Positions 17,456 through 25,461 of a stretch of DNA of 64,000 nt are shown piece after piece (positions within the stretch are counted from its first letter, which is position 1; every line of letters starts with the position of its first letter). The DNA lies in the NCBI GenBank assembly GCA_016720145.1, contig JADJXV010000001.1, positions 186,001 to 250,000 of the forward strand, read 5' to 3'. The DNA is from Ignavibacteria bacterium. GTDB taxonomy: Bacteria > Bacteroidota > Ignavibacteria > Kapaibacteriales > UBA961. Made by a program: the position numbers and the translations under genes. The notes beneath the pieces were generated by a model, which saw nothing but the letters and a program-made list of their open reading frames with translations, ran no database searches and was not told the DNA's origin.

Positions 17456-18388
17456 ATGAATCAAATTTCTACTATAGTTTGTTTGTGTTGCGGCGAGAAA
17501 GGTACGAGCGTCGTCTGGGCGAAAGCGACGGATTTAGAATATCGTACTACAACTGATGAATTTGATATTATGCGGTGCAATTCATGCGGTTCGATGTTTA
17601 TCCATCCCATTCCTCTCGAACGTCTTAGCGAGATTTACCCGTCGAATTATTATTCCTTTGCGCAGTCGCAGGATTCCCTTGTGCATCGCATCAAAACATG
17701 GCTAGACAAGCGTTATTTCCGTCCGCTTCTCGCGAAAGTCAAGGGACATAATCTCAGCGCGCTTGATGTAGGTGGAGGCGCAGGGTGGGAACTCAATGTG
17801 CTCAAGGAAGCCGACAATCGCATCACGCATACGCAGGTCGTGGATCTCGACCCGGACGCTGAAAAGCTAGCACATGCCAATGGTCATGAGTATTTCTGCG
17901 GAAGGTTTGAGGACTTTAGTTCTGATAGTTCATTTAATGTGATTCTGATGCTCAATCTCATCGAGCACGTCGCTAACCCATTGGAAGTGCTTGAGCAGGC
18001 GCGGAATCTCCTCGCTCCCGGAGGGATTATTCTCATCAAAACGCCGAATATAGACAGTTGGGATGCGCGGCTTTTCCGCCATTCGAATTGGGGTGGCTAT
18101 CATTGTCCGCGGCATTGGACGCTGTTCACGATGCCGAGTATGTCCGGTCTCGTGCAGCGTGCTGGTCTTAAAGTCATCGAGGCGAGTTACACCCAAGGTG
18201 CGCCATTTTGGACGACGAGCGTACTCTTTCGGATGGAGAAGATGGGTTTGGTGTCGATTACACGTGAGCGACCGGTCGTGTATCATCCGTTATTCGGGCT
18301 CTTGAGCGCATTTTTTGCGGGGTTTGATTTTATCCGCGGAATGTTCGCCAAAACCTCGCAAATGTTTTTTATTCTTGGGAAATTCTAG
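17456..18388 (+). CDS. Class I SAM-dependent methyltransferase with N-terminal zinc-ribbon
   Basis: The 310-residue protein begins with a CxxC...CxxC zinc-ribbon (CLCCGEKG near residue 10, MRCNSCGSMF near 40). A Rossmann methyltransferase of the Methyltransf_23 type follows, with SAM motif LDVGGGAGWEL near residue 103 and post-motif LNLIEHVANPLEVL. This layout is common among enzymes that methylate sugars or lipid-linked intermediates and in O-antigen or lipid gene sets. Placement 3 bases after the desaturase implies co-transcription and suggests a lipid-modifying role, which is inference. Confidence 0.82.
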   Translation: MNQISTIVCLCCGEKGTSVVWAKATDLEYRTTTDEFDIMRCNSCGSMFIHPIPLERLSEIYPSNYYSFAQSQDSLVHRIKTWLDKRYFRPLLAKVKGHNLSALDVGGGAGWELNVLKEADNRITHTQVVDLDPDAEKLAHANGHEYFCGRFEDFSSDSSFNVILMLNLIEHVANPLEVLEQARNLLAPGGIILIKTPNIDSWDARLFRHSNWGGYHCPRHWTLFTMPSMSGLVQRAGLKVIEASYTQGAPFWTTSVLFRMEKMGLVSITRERPVVYHPLFGLLSAFFAGFDFIRGMFAKTSQMFFILGKF

Positions 18389-18390
18389 GT

Positions 18391-18572
18391 CTGGAATAAA
18401 TTCCAGCCCTACAATTTGGTCGAGCCGCCGGCTCTTTTTGGTATTTGTTTTATGGATGATATGGGTGGTAATTAATATTTCAGATATAAATATAATTCTA
18501 TACAAATCAATAAAATACCAAGAAGTTCCGCTAGGAACGGGAGAAATTGTAGCAACGGATTTTAAACCGTTG
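18391..18572. repeat. 182-bp compound repeat, copy 1
   Basis: It starts with the palindrome CTGGAATAAATTCCAG and ends with the dyad CAACGGATTTTAAACCGTTG (18553-18572). Between them lie GGTCGAGCC, a TATGGATGATATGGG stretch, and TTCCGCTAGGAAC. Copies 2 (18603-18786) and 3 (19316-19527) share order, spacing and most bases. It begins two bases after the methyltransferase stop. An apparent 125-residue frame across copies 1 and 2 is repeat sequence, not a gene. Confidence 0.88.
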
Positions 18573-18602
18573 GAATTGTTTGGTGAAACGTCACACGTAT
18601 GG

Positions 18603-18786
18603 TCTGGAATAAATTCCAGCCCTACAATTTTGGTCGAGCCTACGGCTTTTTTTGGTAGTTGTTTTATGGATGATATGGGCGGTAAATTGTAAATGTTATA
18701 ATCAATGTAACTCTATATAAATCAATGAAATACCAATAATTTCCGTAGGAATGCGAGAAATTGTAGCAACGGATTTTAATCCGTTG
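18603..18786. repeat. 184-bp compound repeat, copy 2
   Basis: It has the same two terminal palindromes as copy 1: CTGGAATAAATTCCAG at the left end and CAACGGATTTTAATCCGTTG at 18767-18786. A related but different dyad, CCAATGGTTTGTAAACCATTG, lies just to the right (about 18812-18832). The remaining space up to the DUF2087 gene shows nothing else. Confidence 0.88.
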
Positions 18787-18882
18787 TGCCGGCGCGGAAA
18801 TTGAACCAATGGTTTGTAAACCATTGTGGCAGGATTGGTGATAGGACATGTAAGCCGTTCATCGGTAAGAGTTGACGACCGG

Positions 18883-19179
18883 TTATAACACGCTGTCGGA
18901 CTTGGCAATTTTCCAGTATTTGCTTCCATCAATCGCGCGGTCAATATAGGCGTGATCGAAGAGGTCGCGCCGCAGGGTGACGTAATCATCATACGCGATC
19001 CACGTGCGGATAATTGCATTCAATTCAGACTCAGAATACTCCACCGCTTCCTCAATTTTGCTATGCAGATACCGCCAAATAAACGGCCGTAAGTGTTTCT
19101 TTTTCTTCGGGTAATATTCAATTCTGCCGTCAGTGTCAAGCAGGCGGCGGAGTTCGAATGGGATAGATGGGTCGTGCAT
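18883..19179 (-). CDS. DUF2087-domain protein
   Basis: The 98-residue protein is essentially one DUF2087 domain: YYPKKKKHLRPFIWRYLHSK, then ESELNAIIRTWIAYDDYVTLRRDLFDH and the closing DRAIDGSKYWK. DUF2087 is usually the C-terminal part of ArsR- or MarR-like regulators and is thought to bind nucleic acid or act in regulation; here the DNA-binding HTH part is missing. It is flanked on both sides by the 18x-bp compound repeats, which suggests an acquired or mobile cassette. The frame is intact and starts at ATG 19179. Confidence 0.78.
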   Translation of the reverse strand: MHDPSIPFELRRLLDTDGRIEYYPKKKKHLRPFIWRYLHSKIEEAVEYSESELNAIIRTWIAYDDYVTLRRDLFDHAYIDRAIDGSKYWKIAKSDSVL

Positions 19180-19315
19180 GGGAATCTCTGTAATATCAAA
19201 GGTAATATGATACTTAAATTGTCATTCTGAACGAGTCCTCGAGTGAAGAATCGCCGTTAGAAGTTGTGCAAAAGTACGATAATTTTCAAAACCGATTTTC
19301 ATCATATTGACTGGA

Positions 19316-19527
19316 CTGGAATAAATTCCAGCCCTACAATTTTGGTCGAGCCTATGGCTCTTTTTGGTATTTGTTATATGGATGATATAGGCGGTAAATT
19401 GTAAATGTTATAATCAATGTAACTCTATATAAATCAATGAAATACCAATAAATTCCGTAGGAATGCGAGAAATTGTAGCAACGGATTTTAATCCGTTGGA
19501 ATTGTAGCAACGGATATTAATTCGTTG
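19316..19527. repeat. Compound repeat, copy 3, with an extra terminal dyad
   Basis: CTGGAATAAATTCCAG (19316-19331) opens it and CAACGGATTTTAATCCGTTG (19479-19498) closes the standard 183-bp unit. A second, slightly diverged dyad CAACGGATATTAATTCGTTG (19508-19527) is added. Between the DUF2087 gene and this copy (19180-19315) nothing else is visible. The frame read across it on the minus strand is a shadow of the repeat. Confidence 0.88.
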
Positions 19528-19549
19528 GAATGGTTTGGAATTACACTCT

Positions 19550-20137
19550 TCACCCCTTCCCCTTATCAATCTCAATATCATACTTCGCCAGCAAACCCAG
19601 CACACCGGGAGTGGTGAATTTTGCTTTTTTGATGCGGTTGCGTTCGGGGTCGAGTGAATAATTAAAGGATGTTCGCAGGTCTGCTTTGTCGAGAATTGTT
19701 CGCTCGAAAATCGCTGCTGCGAAGTCGCAATTATCGAGCACTGCACTCGTGAGATCACACTCGGTAAAGTCTGTTTCACGGAGTTGTGAATTGGTGATTG
19801 TTGTTTTACTCAGCTTGCATTTAAAGAACGACGACATATTGAGAATACATCCCTCAAAGCTCACAGAAAAGCCAAATTCAGCGCACTCGTCGAACCTCAC
19901 ACCAAGCATTTTGCAGTTCTTGAAATGCACTCCCCTGAGAGCTGTATCCGTAAGCTTCACAATGCTCAGATTACACTGAAAGAAAGTACACCCAACAAAT
20001 TTACAACCCGCAAGACTTGTATGCGAGAAGTCGCAATTGGTAAAAGTACATTCCTCGTATTCACCTTTTGTGAATGGAGTTAGAGTGTAATTGATTTTAT
20101 CGAATTGTTCGTTGTCTGTGTACATACTTTGTTCCAA
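19550..20137 (-). CDS. Pentapeptide-repeat protein
   Basis: The 195-residue protein has a run of five-residue turns of the A(D/N)LXX type from about residue 25 to 165 (CTFTNCDFSHTSLAGCKF, CNLSIVKLTDTALRG, TECDLTSAVLDNCDF). These fold as a right-handed quadrilateral beta-helix. There is no signal peptide, so it is cytoplasmic. Some members mimic DNA and bind gyrase (Qnr, MfpA); most have no known role, and nothing here supports the gyrase function. Cysteine is unusually frequent at the central positions. It lies 5 bases upstream of, and on the same strand as, nothing recognisable as a partner other than the GNAT/acyltransferase pair. Confidence 0.85.
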   Translation of the reverse strand: MEQSMYTDNEQFDKINYTLTPFTKGEYEECTFTNCDFSHTSLAGCKFVGCTFFQCNLSIVKLTDTALRGVHFKNCKMLGVRFDECAEFGFSVSFEGCILNMSSFFKCKLSKTTITNSQLRETDFTECDLTSAVLDNCDFAAAIFERTILDKADLRTSFNYSLDPERNRIKKAKFTTPGVLGLLAKYDIEIDKGKG

Positions 20138-20142
20138 ATTGT

Positions 20143-20688
20143 TTATAATCTCTGCGTTCTCTGCGTCTTTGCGTTAAAAAAAGTCTCCATAGATATCGAA
20201 TACACCAAAAGCAGAACATCATCCCTCTGAATTTCTTCCACGAATTCAAAACCTAATTTCACAAGTAAGCGAATCGACGAAGTATTTGCCGGCAATGTGG
20301 TTGCTTGAATTTGTAAATGTTCTCCTGTAGCAGCGAGCTCGTGAAGAATAGCCCGCGTGGCTTCCTCGGCATATCCCATGCCGGTAAAACGTGTAAGTAG
20401 CGCAAAACCAATATCATAGTGATCGAGATAATCCCGTTTCATGAAAGTAATCACACCGATAGGCGTTGAGTCATGCAAGCGTATCACCCAATAGGTACAC
20501 AAGGGATTATGGATTATTCTATTAATATACTCATGTACCTCTTCCTCAGATTTCCCTTTGCCGTCACTGATGAATTCAAGCCAAGAAGGCGAATTGACGA
20601 GTTCGGCTATGAAAACATGATCCTCCGGCACAAGTACCTTTATACTCAACCTCTTGGTTGTAACTATGGTTGTGTCACTGTGCGTCAT
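20143..20688 (-). CDS. GNAT-family N-acetyltransferase, ribosomal-protein-type (RimJ/RimL-like)
   Basis: ATG 20686-20688 begins MTHSDTTIVTTKRLSIKVLV and gives 181 residues, the normal size of a RimJ/RimL/ribosomal-alanine-type acetyltransferase. Typical blocks include RLSIKVLVPEDHVFIAEL, GVITFMKRDYLDHYDIGF, MGYAEEATRAIL (acetyl-CoA loop) and NTSSIRLLVKLGFEF. The start overlaps the stop of the upstream acyltransferase as ATGA, a sign of translational coupling. A longer frame that seems to fuse the two proteins is an artefact of a one-base frameshift near 20877. The last ~12 residues (FFNAKTQRTQRL) are translated from a dispersed DNA repeat, so the native C-terminus is probably shorter or was extended by that insertion. 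Confidence 0.85.
   Translation of the reverse strand: MTHSDTTIVTTKRLSIKVLVPEDHVFIAELVNSPSWLEFISDGKGKSEEEVHEYINRIIHNPLCTYWVIRLHDSTPIGVITFMKRDYLDHYDIGFALLTRFTGMGYAEEATRAILHELAATGEHLQIQATTLPANTSSIRLLVKLGFEFVEEIQRDDVLLLVYSISMETFFNAKTQRTQRL
20148..20178. repeat. Dispersed CTCTGCGTTCTCTGCGTCTTTGCG-type repeat inside the GNAT 3' end
   Basis: The sequence around 20151-20176 is an imperfect tandem of TCTCTGCGT/TCTTTGCGT. This type of sequence is widespread in environmental genomes and is often mistranslated as NAKTQRTQR, exactly the tail seen here. It forms the last coding bases of the GNAT gene. Confidence 0.65.
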
Positions 20689-21777
20689 TCTGTTCTGTCC
20701 GATATGTTGAAGAATTTGTTGATGGACGGCATGACCGCGTCTTCGATAGCACGCGTCAAAAGCGCTGCGATAATGATACTCAAGACGAAAAGCAGGAAGG
20801 GAAGTATCGAATATTGCGGGGTGGACTGAGCATACCACGTCGTCCAAGGCAAACGCATAAATCCATGTACCAGCAAAAAGATACATGGAGAATTCGCCTG
20901 TGCGGAGGAGAAATGTCCTCCCAAATCCACCCTCTGACATCCTCCATAAACCCAAAGCAACCGGCACGACCATCACGACAAACGCAAGTGGTGTGAAATA
21001 CCACAGCACCGCGGAGAATTGCCCAACAACAAATAGTACAAAAGCAATACTCATCCACAGCCACCGAGGAGAGGAGATGCCGGTGGTCGTGGCGACGATC
21101 ATACCGAAGAGAAAGACCGGTAAATTGCCCGGGAAATTATAGTACAGACTCAATCGGTGAGAAGCAGCGAAGTCATTGGTAAAAATAAGCAGTAGGATGG
21201 TCGCGCCCATGATGAATTTCAGCGCATGTTTGTGTCTGCGGTGCGCCTTGAGCAGGAGAGGGAAGAGGAGGTATAATTGGACAATCATCGAGTAAAACCA
21301 ATGAGGTCCACAGAGCGTAAATGCTTTACCGGGAATGATATTAGCGAGTAATGTAAAGCGTATGGCAAATAGTCCGAGAGTCTTCACGGCAAACGTTACG
21401 CCAAGCAGTATAAATTGGTAGAAGAGCAACAGAAAAAGCGCAATCGTAAAAGCAGGATACAACTTGAGAAGGCGGCGGGTGATGAAATCCCGGTAGGAAA
21501 AATTGCCGTAACCATACATCCGCATCAATCCATAACCACTCAGAAATATAAAGAGTTGCACGCCATAATGTCCGAAAAATGCTACGAGAGTCGATCCAAT
21601 ACCTGCAGGATGAGCAGACATCGTATCCCAAAAAAGGAGCACCGTATCAAAGCTGAATTCGAATTGATTTTCCCCAAACACCGGTGGAAGTGAATGAAAA
21701 AAATTATGCAACACAATCAGAATAATCCCGATACCTTTCAGGTAGGTGGACTCTGTTTTGGAGATTGTGAGGTTCAT
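20685..21777 (-). CDS. Acyltransferase-3 family membrane protein, with one frameshift
   Basis: Start ATG 21777 (MNLTISKTESTYLKGIGI) is preferred to an upstream Met, as the family begins with a short leader then the first membrane helix carrying His (IILIVLHNFFHSL). About ten hydrophobic segments follow, with the family block FFGHYGVQLFIFLSGYGL and HWFYSMIVQLYLLFPLLL. At 20875-20879 a run of five A (five T in the coding strand) should be four: restoring the frame gives SMYLLLVHGFMRLPW and a normal last helix ending at TGA 20685. The reconstructed protein has about 363 residues. It O-acylates extracytoplasmic carbohydrates or lipids in studied members. It is translationally coupled (ATGA) to the GNAT gene. 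Confidence 0.82.
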
Positions 21778-21834
21778 GTATGTGACAACACTAGTCAATT
21801 GATAAATTTGCAAAATTAATCGTATTATTCAGTC

Positions 21835-22015
21835 CGGTCGGTTGTTACAACCGACCGTAAACACTTACCTATGAAACAGTTGCAAGGTGGAAAATTAGCT
21901 GAACTCACATTTTTTGGTTTAGAGTTGAATTAAACTAAGGCAATGTTGATACAAAGTACAGACCCTCCCGACGTTTCATAGGTAAGTGTTTACGGGCAGT
22001 TGTAACAACTGCCCG
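21835..22015. repeat. REPIN-like inverted pair of hairpins
   Basis: Left: hairpin CGGTCGGTTG...CAACCGACCG (21835-21857) followed by TAAACACTTACCTATGAAAC (21858-21877). Right: the exact reverse complement GTTTCATAGGTAAGTGTTTA (21973-21992) followed by hairpin CGGGCAGTTG...CAACTGCCCG (21993-22015). The two 20-base arms are identical, the hairpins differ in sequence but not in design, and about 95 unrelated bases separate them. The whole element fills the gap between the acyltransferase start and the end of polA. No transposase is near. Confidence 0.85.
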
Positions 22016-22043
22016 GACAGAATTACAGCGTTCCATCAAACTC

Positions 22044-24926
22044 TTAATGCGCCTCATCCCAATTCATCCCAATACCCACCTCAACCAGTACCGGCACTTT
22101 GCCGAGGGGGAATGCTGACTCCATTGATTTTTTGACGAGGGCGGATAGTTGTTCGACCTCGCTATCGACTGCTTCAAAGACCAATTCGTCATGGATTTGC
22201 AAGAGCATTTTGGACTCTAACTTCTGCGCTTTCATTTGCTTGTGAACGTCTATCATGGCGAGCTTCATCATGTCGGCAGCCGTACCTTGGATCGGCATAT
22301 TGATAGCAGCGCGCTCTGCCGCCTGACGGATAGTTGCATTATTACTCGTGACGGTGGGGAAGTAGCGCCTGCGTCCGAGAAGCGTCGCTACATAGCCATT
22401 TTGACGCGCAAATTCCTTCGTATCCTCGATGTAATTCTTTATTCGAGGGTATTTTTCAAAATACTGTTCGATGATTTTTTTGGACTCTGCGCGAGATATA
22501 CTGAGTTGTTGAGCCAGTCCAAAACTCCCCTGACCGTACATTATCCCGAAATTCACCGTTTTTGCGATACGGCGTTCAGCGCTTGTCACATTGGCAATGT
22601 CGATTCCAAAGAGCGCCGCCGCCGTCGCCGAGTGGATATCGAGTCCATTTTGGAACGCATGAATGAGCGTTTCATCACCGCAGACATGGGCAATAACCCG
22701 AAGTTCAATTTGAGAATAATCGGCAGATAATAGCTTTGCACCTGCCTTTGGTACAAATGCTTTACGGATAGAACGCCCAATTTCTGTGCGTATGGGAATA
22801 TTCTGTAAATTCGGCTCGACAGATGAGAGGCGTCCTGTGCCGGCTATCGTTTGGTTGTACGTTGTATGGACGCGTCCGGTGCGTGGATTAACCATGCGTG
22901 GCAACGACTCGACGTACGTCGATTGCAACTTTTGTAATTGGCGATGCTCGAGTATCATTCCGGCAATTGGATAGCTTTCGGCGAGCTCGGAGAGGACGGA
23001 CACGTCGGTGCTGTATCCTGTTTTGGTTTTTTTGCCGTGAGGCAACATCATTTTATCAAATAACATATCTCCGACTTGCTTTGGAGAATCGATGTTGAAT
23101 TCAACTAAAGATTCTTTGAAAATATTCGTGCGGAGTTCGGCTACGGCAATTTTTATTTTTTCTGAAATCACCGAAAGCGCTGCCGTATCAATCTTCACTC
23201 CATTCGACTCCATCTCCACAAGTACTTCAATTAAAGGGAATTCCACTTTTTGGGCAAGAGGTAGGAGCTTGTCTCTCACTAATTCCTGATAGAGGATATT
23301 CCGGAGTTTGAGGGTGACATCGGCATCCTCGGCGGCGTATTCAGCGGCTTTATCGAGAGGGACATCGCGCATCGAACCTTGTTTTTTCTCGCCTATCAGG
23401 TCAGAAATCGGTATCGGAATATAATTCATCCACCGTTTGGCGAGTGCGTCCATGCCATGCTGTTGGTCAGGATTAAGAATATAGCTTGCGAGCATCGTGT
23501 CGAATGTAATCGGGGAGACATTCACACCGAAACGTCGGAGAATTATAGCATCAAATTTCGCGTTTTGACCGAGCTTTGGTATGACACTTTCGAGAAGTGG
23601 TTTGATGTGCATCAACACAAATTTTAATGGCAATCCATGACCTGGAACAGATTCAACATCTTCAGAAATAATGACTTCCTGAGGTTCGTCAAAAAGTGAT
23701 GCCGTAGGAATCGCAGCTTGCTTTGGCGCGTCAAAAAGGATAGAAATATCATCTCCGGAATCGTCGGTTGCGATGTAATATGCTTTGCCTTCTTTACTTG
23801 AAAGAGCCACACCAACTATTGAACATCCCATCGTATCGAGTGAAGTTGTCTCCAGGTCAAATGATAGTATTTCTGCCGTTTGGAGGTCAATCATCATTGC
23901 ATTAAGCTCTTGCGTAGTAGCTACTAACGTGTAATCATGCTCAATGTCTGCTACAGTGTGATAGGTTGTTGCTTCCGGTTCTTGCGTTGAACCTGAATTC
24001 GCACCTATCGATTGAGGCCGTTGATTACTAGAAGTAGGAATCGGCTCTGCTCCGACATCTTTCGTACCCCATTTAAGTCGTAATGAATTGAAATTCAGAG
24101 TAGTTAGTAAGGCGTCGAGTGTGGGAAGGTGTGGATCGTTGCGTTTACAGTCTTCAATCGAAATCTCAATGGGAACATGTTGGTGGATGGTGACAAGTTC
24201 TTTGGACAAAAACGCCATATCGCGGCTGTCTTCGAGTTTTTTGCGGAGCGATTCACGTTCGATTTCATGGAGATTAGCATAGAGATTCTCAACTGAACCG
24301 TATTTCTCGATAAGTGGAATTGCAGATTTGTCACCCACTCCACGTACTCCGGGTACATTATCCGAAGAATCACCCATAAGTGCAAGTACATCAATCACAT
24401 GCTCCGGATAAACGCCGAATTTTGTTTTTACTTCTTCACGACCGTAAATATCATATTCTGTCGCATCTTTACCCGGGCGAAGAACATTGACTTTGTCACC
24501 GACAAGCTGAAAATAATCTTTATCAGATGTAATACAACATACTTCCATACCTTGTTCGGCTGCCAGGCGCGCCATTGTGCCGACGATATCGTCTGCTTCA
24601 TAACCCGGCATTTCAATTCTCAAAATACCGAGTGCATCGATAAGCTGTTTGATTCGAGGTAATTGAGGAATTAACTCTTCAGGAAATGCCAGCCGATTTG
24701 CTTTGTACTGGTCATAGAGTGTATGCCGAAAGGTTGGCTCTTTCGTGTCAAACACCGCAGCAACATAATCCGGCTTTTCGCGGTCGATGAGTGAACCGAT
24801 GATATTAGCAAAACCAAATACAGCAGAAGTTGGCTCGCCATCAGGAGTTTTAAGTCCGAGTTTTGCTAGAGCATGGAACGCGCGGAAGACGAGTCCCATG
24901 GAGTCGATAAGGTAGATTTTGGGCAT
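22044..24926 (-). CDS. polA: DNA polymerase I
   Basis: The 960-residue protein is a full three-domain Pol I. Residues 1-~290 form the 5'-3' nuclease (MPKIYLIDSMGLVFRAFHAL, TSDKDYFQLV, ALMGDSSDNVPGVRGVG). About 335-570 is a 3'-5' exonuclease that keeps its metal ligands: ExoI SFDLETTSLD, ExoII GQNAKFDAI, ExoIII YAAEDADVTL, so proofreading is likely. The rest is the polymerase, with motif A DYSQIELRVIAH, motif B RRIAKTVNFGIMYGQ and motif C QIHDELVFE. A Ser/Thr/Gln-rich linker (about 300-330) separates nuclease and exonuclease. It fills RNA-primer gaps and repairs DNA. The gene is monocistronic by appearance, with repeats on both sides. Confidence 0.98.
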   Translation of the reverse strand: MPKIYLIDSMGLVFRAFHALAKLGLKTPDGEPTSAVFGFANIIGSLIDREKPDYVAAVFDTKEPTFRHTLYDQYKANRLAFPEELIPQLPRIKQLIDALGILRIEMPGYEADDIVGTMARLAAEQGMEVCCITSDKDYFQLVGDKVNVLRPGKDATEYDIYGREEVKTKFGVYPEHVIDVLALMGDSSDNVPGVRGVGDKSAIPLIEKYGSVENLYANLHEIERESLRKKLEDSRDMAFLSKELVTIHQHVPIEISIEDCKRNDPHLPTLDALLTTLNFNSLRLKWGTKDVGAEPIPTSSNQRPQSIGANSGSTQEPEATTYHTVADIEHDYTLVATTQELNAMMIDLQTAEILSFDLETTSLDTMGCSIVGVALSSKEGKAYYIATDDSGDDISILFDAPKQAAIPTASLFDEPQEVIISEDVESVPGHGLPLKFVLMHIKPLLESVIPKLGQNAKFDAIILRRFGVNVSPITFDTMLASYILNPDQQHGMDALAKRWMNYIPIPISDLIGEKKQGSMRDVPLDKAAEYAAEDADVTLKLRNILYQELVRDKLLPLAQKVEFPLIEVLVEMESNGVKIDTAALSVISEKIKIAVAELRTNIFKESLVEFNIDSPKQVGDMLFDKMMLPHGKKTKTGYSTDVSVLSELAESYPIAGMILEHRQLQKLQSTYVESLPRMVNPRTGRVHTTYNQTIAGTGRLSSVEPNLQNIPIRTEIGRSIRKAFVPKAGAKLLSADYSQIELRVIAHVCGDETLIHAFQNGLDIHSATAAALFGIDIANVTSAERRIAKTVNFGIMYGQGSFGLAQQLSISRAESKKIIEQYFEKYPRIKNYIEDTKEFARQNGYVATLLGRRRYFPTVTSNNATIRQAAERAAINMPIQGTAADMMKLAMIDVHKQMKAQKLESKMLLQIHDELVFEAVDSEVEQLSALVKKSMESAFPLGKVPVLVEVGIGMNWDEAH

Positions 24927-24939
24927 AGGTTTTTTAGGA

Positions 24940-25040
24940 AATTAGTCGTAAGTAGTAAGTAAGTCAGTAAGTTGTAGGTAAGTCAGTTAGTTGTTAGTTG
25001 TTAGTTGTAAGTCGTAAGCCGTAAGTAGATTAGTCGTATG
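24940..25040. repeat. Degenerate GTAAGT/TTAGT minisatellite
   Basis: A run of short variants of TTAGT(C/T)GTAAGT, GTAAGTCAGT and TTAGTTG repeats without a fixed period over about 100 bases directly upstream of polA. It is low-complexity, non-coding, and covers the space where the polA promoter should be. Confidence 0.65.
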
Positions 25041-25120
25041 TTATAAATTGCATACTACAAGTTGAATATGTTAACTGTTAAACCATATATTGAACTTCGA
25101 ATTCTTTCCTAATCTTCTTA

Positions 25121-25444
25121 AGACCTGACAGGTTGAAGAAAACCTGTCAGGTCTTTTTGATGTATGTATTCTACTTTATCATTTAGAAGATATATACTTT
25201 TGGTATTCACAGACCTGACAGGTTGAAGAAAACCTGTCAGGTCCTCTTAATTTAAATACTTCTACGATAGCAATTAGAAGATGTAAACAATTATTTCTCT
25301 TCCTGAGACCTGACAGGTTTTCTTCAACCTGTCAGGTCTAAGTGGTTAATTTTCCCCAGACCTGACAGGTTTTCTTCAACCTGTCGGGTCTAAGTGGTAT
25401 GTCTTTCCTGAGACCTGACAGGTTTTCTTCAACCTGTCAGGTCT
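25121..25444. repeat. Five copies of the AGACCTGACAGGTT dyad
   Basis: Each copy is a 34-base hairpin, AGACCTGACAGGTT-loop-AACCTGTCAGGTCT. Positions are 25121-25154, 25211-25244, 25306-25339, 25358-25391 and 25411-25444. The first two have loop GAAGAA and the last three the reverse complement TTCTTC, so the first two are inverted relative to the others. Spacings are irregular (19-62 bases). Copy 4 has one arm change (CTGTCGGGTCT). The cluster sits between mpl and polA, both on the minus strand, and its last copy ends 17 bases before the mpl stop; hairpins of this strength could act as terminators for mpl. Confidence 0.92.
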
Positions 25445-25461
25445 AAGAGGAGCATTAAAAT

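Noticed and set aside
18315..18692. A 125-residue plus-strand frame
   Set aside because: It is translated from the end of the methyltransferase gene and two compound-repeat copies; its second half repeats the first (SGINSSPTI), so it has no independent coding evidence.
19414..19779. A 121-residue minus-strand frame
   Set aside because: It shadows the pentapeptide-repeat gene and repeat copy 3 (IPTEFIGISLIYIELH is repeat translation).
20143..21813. A 556-residue acyltransferase-GNAT fusion protein
   Set aside because: The junction contains no linker and the last membrane helix is lost. Removing one base at A5 (20875-20879) gives two normal proteins joined by ATGA.
25121..25444. CRISPR array
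   Set aside because: The units are perfect palindromes in both orientations with irregular 19-62-base gaps and no cas genes, so they are dispersed hairpin repeats.
24927..25461. A small gene in the polA-mpl gap
   Set aside because: The region is entirely low-complexity minisatellite and hairpin repeats; no frame has coding character.
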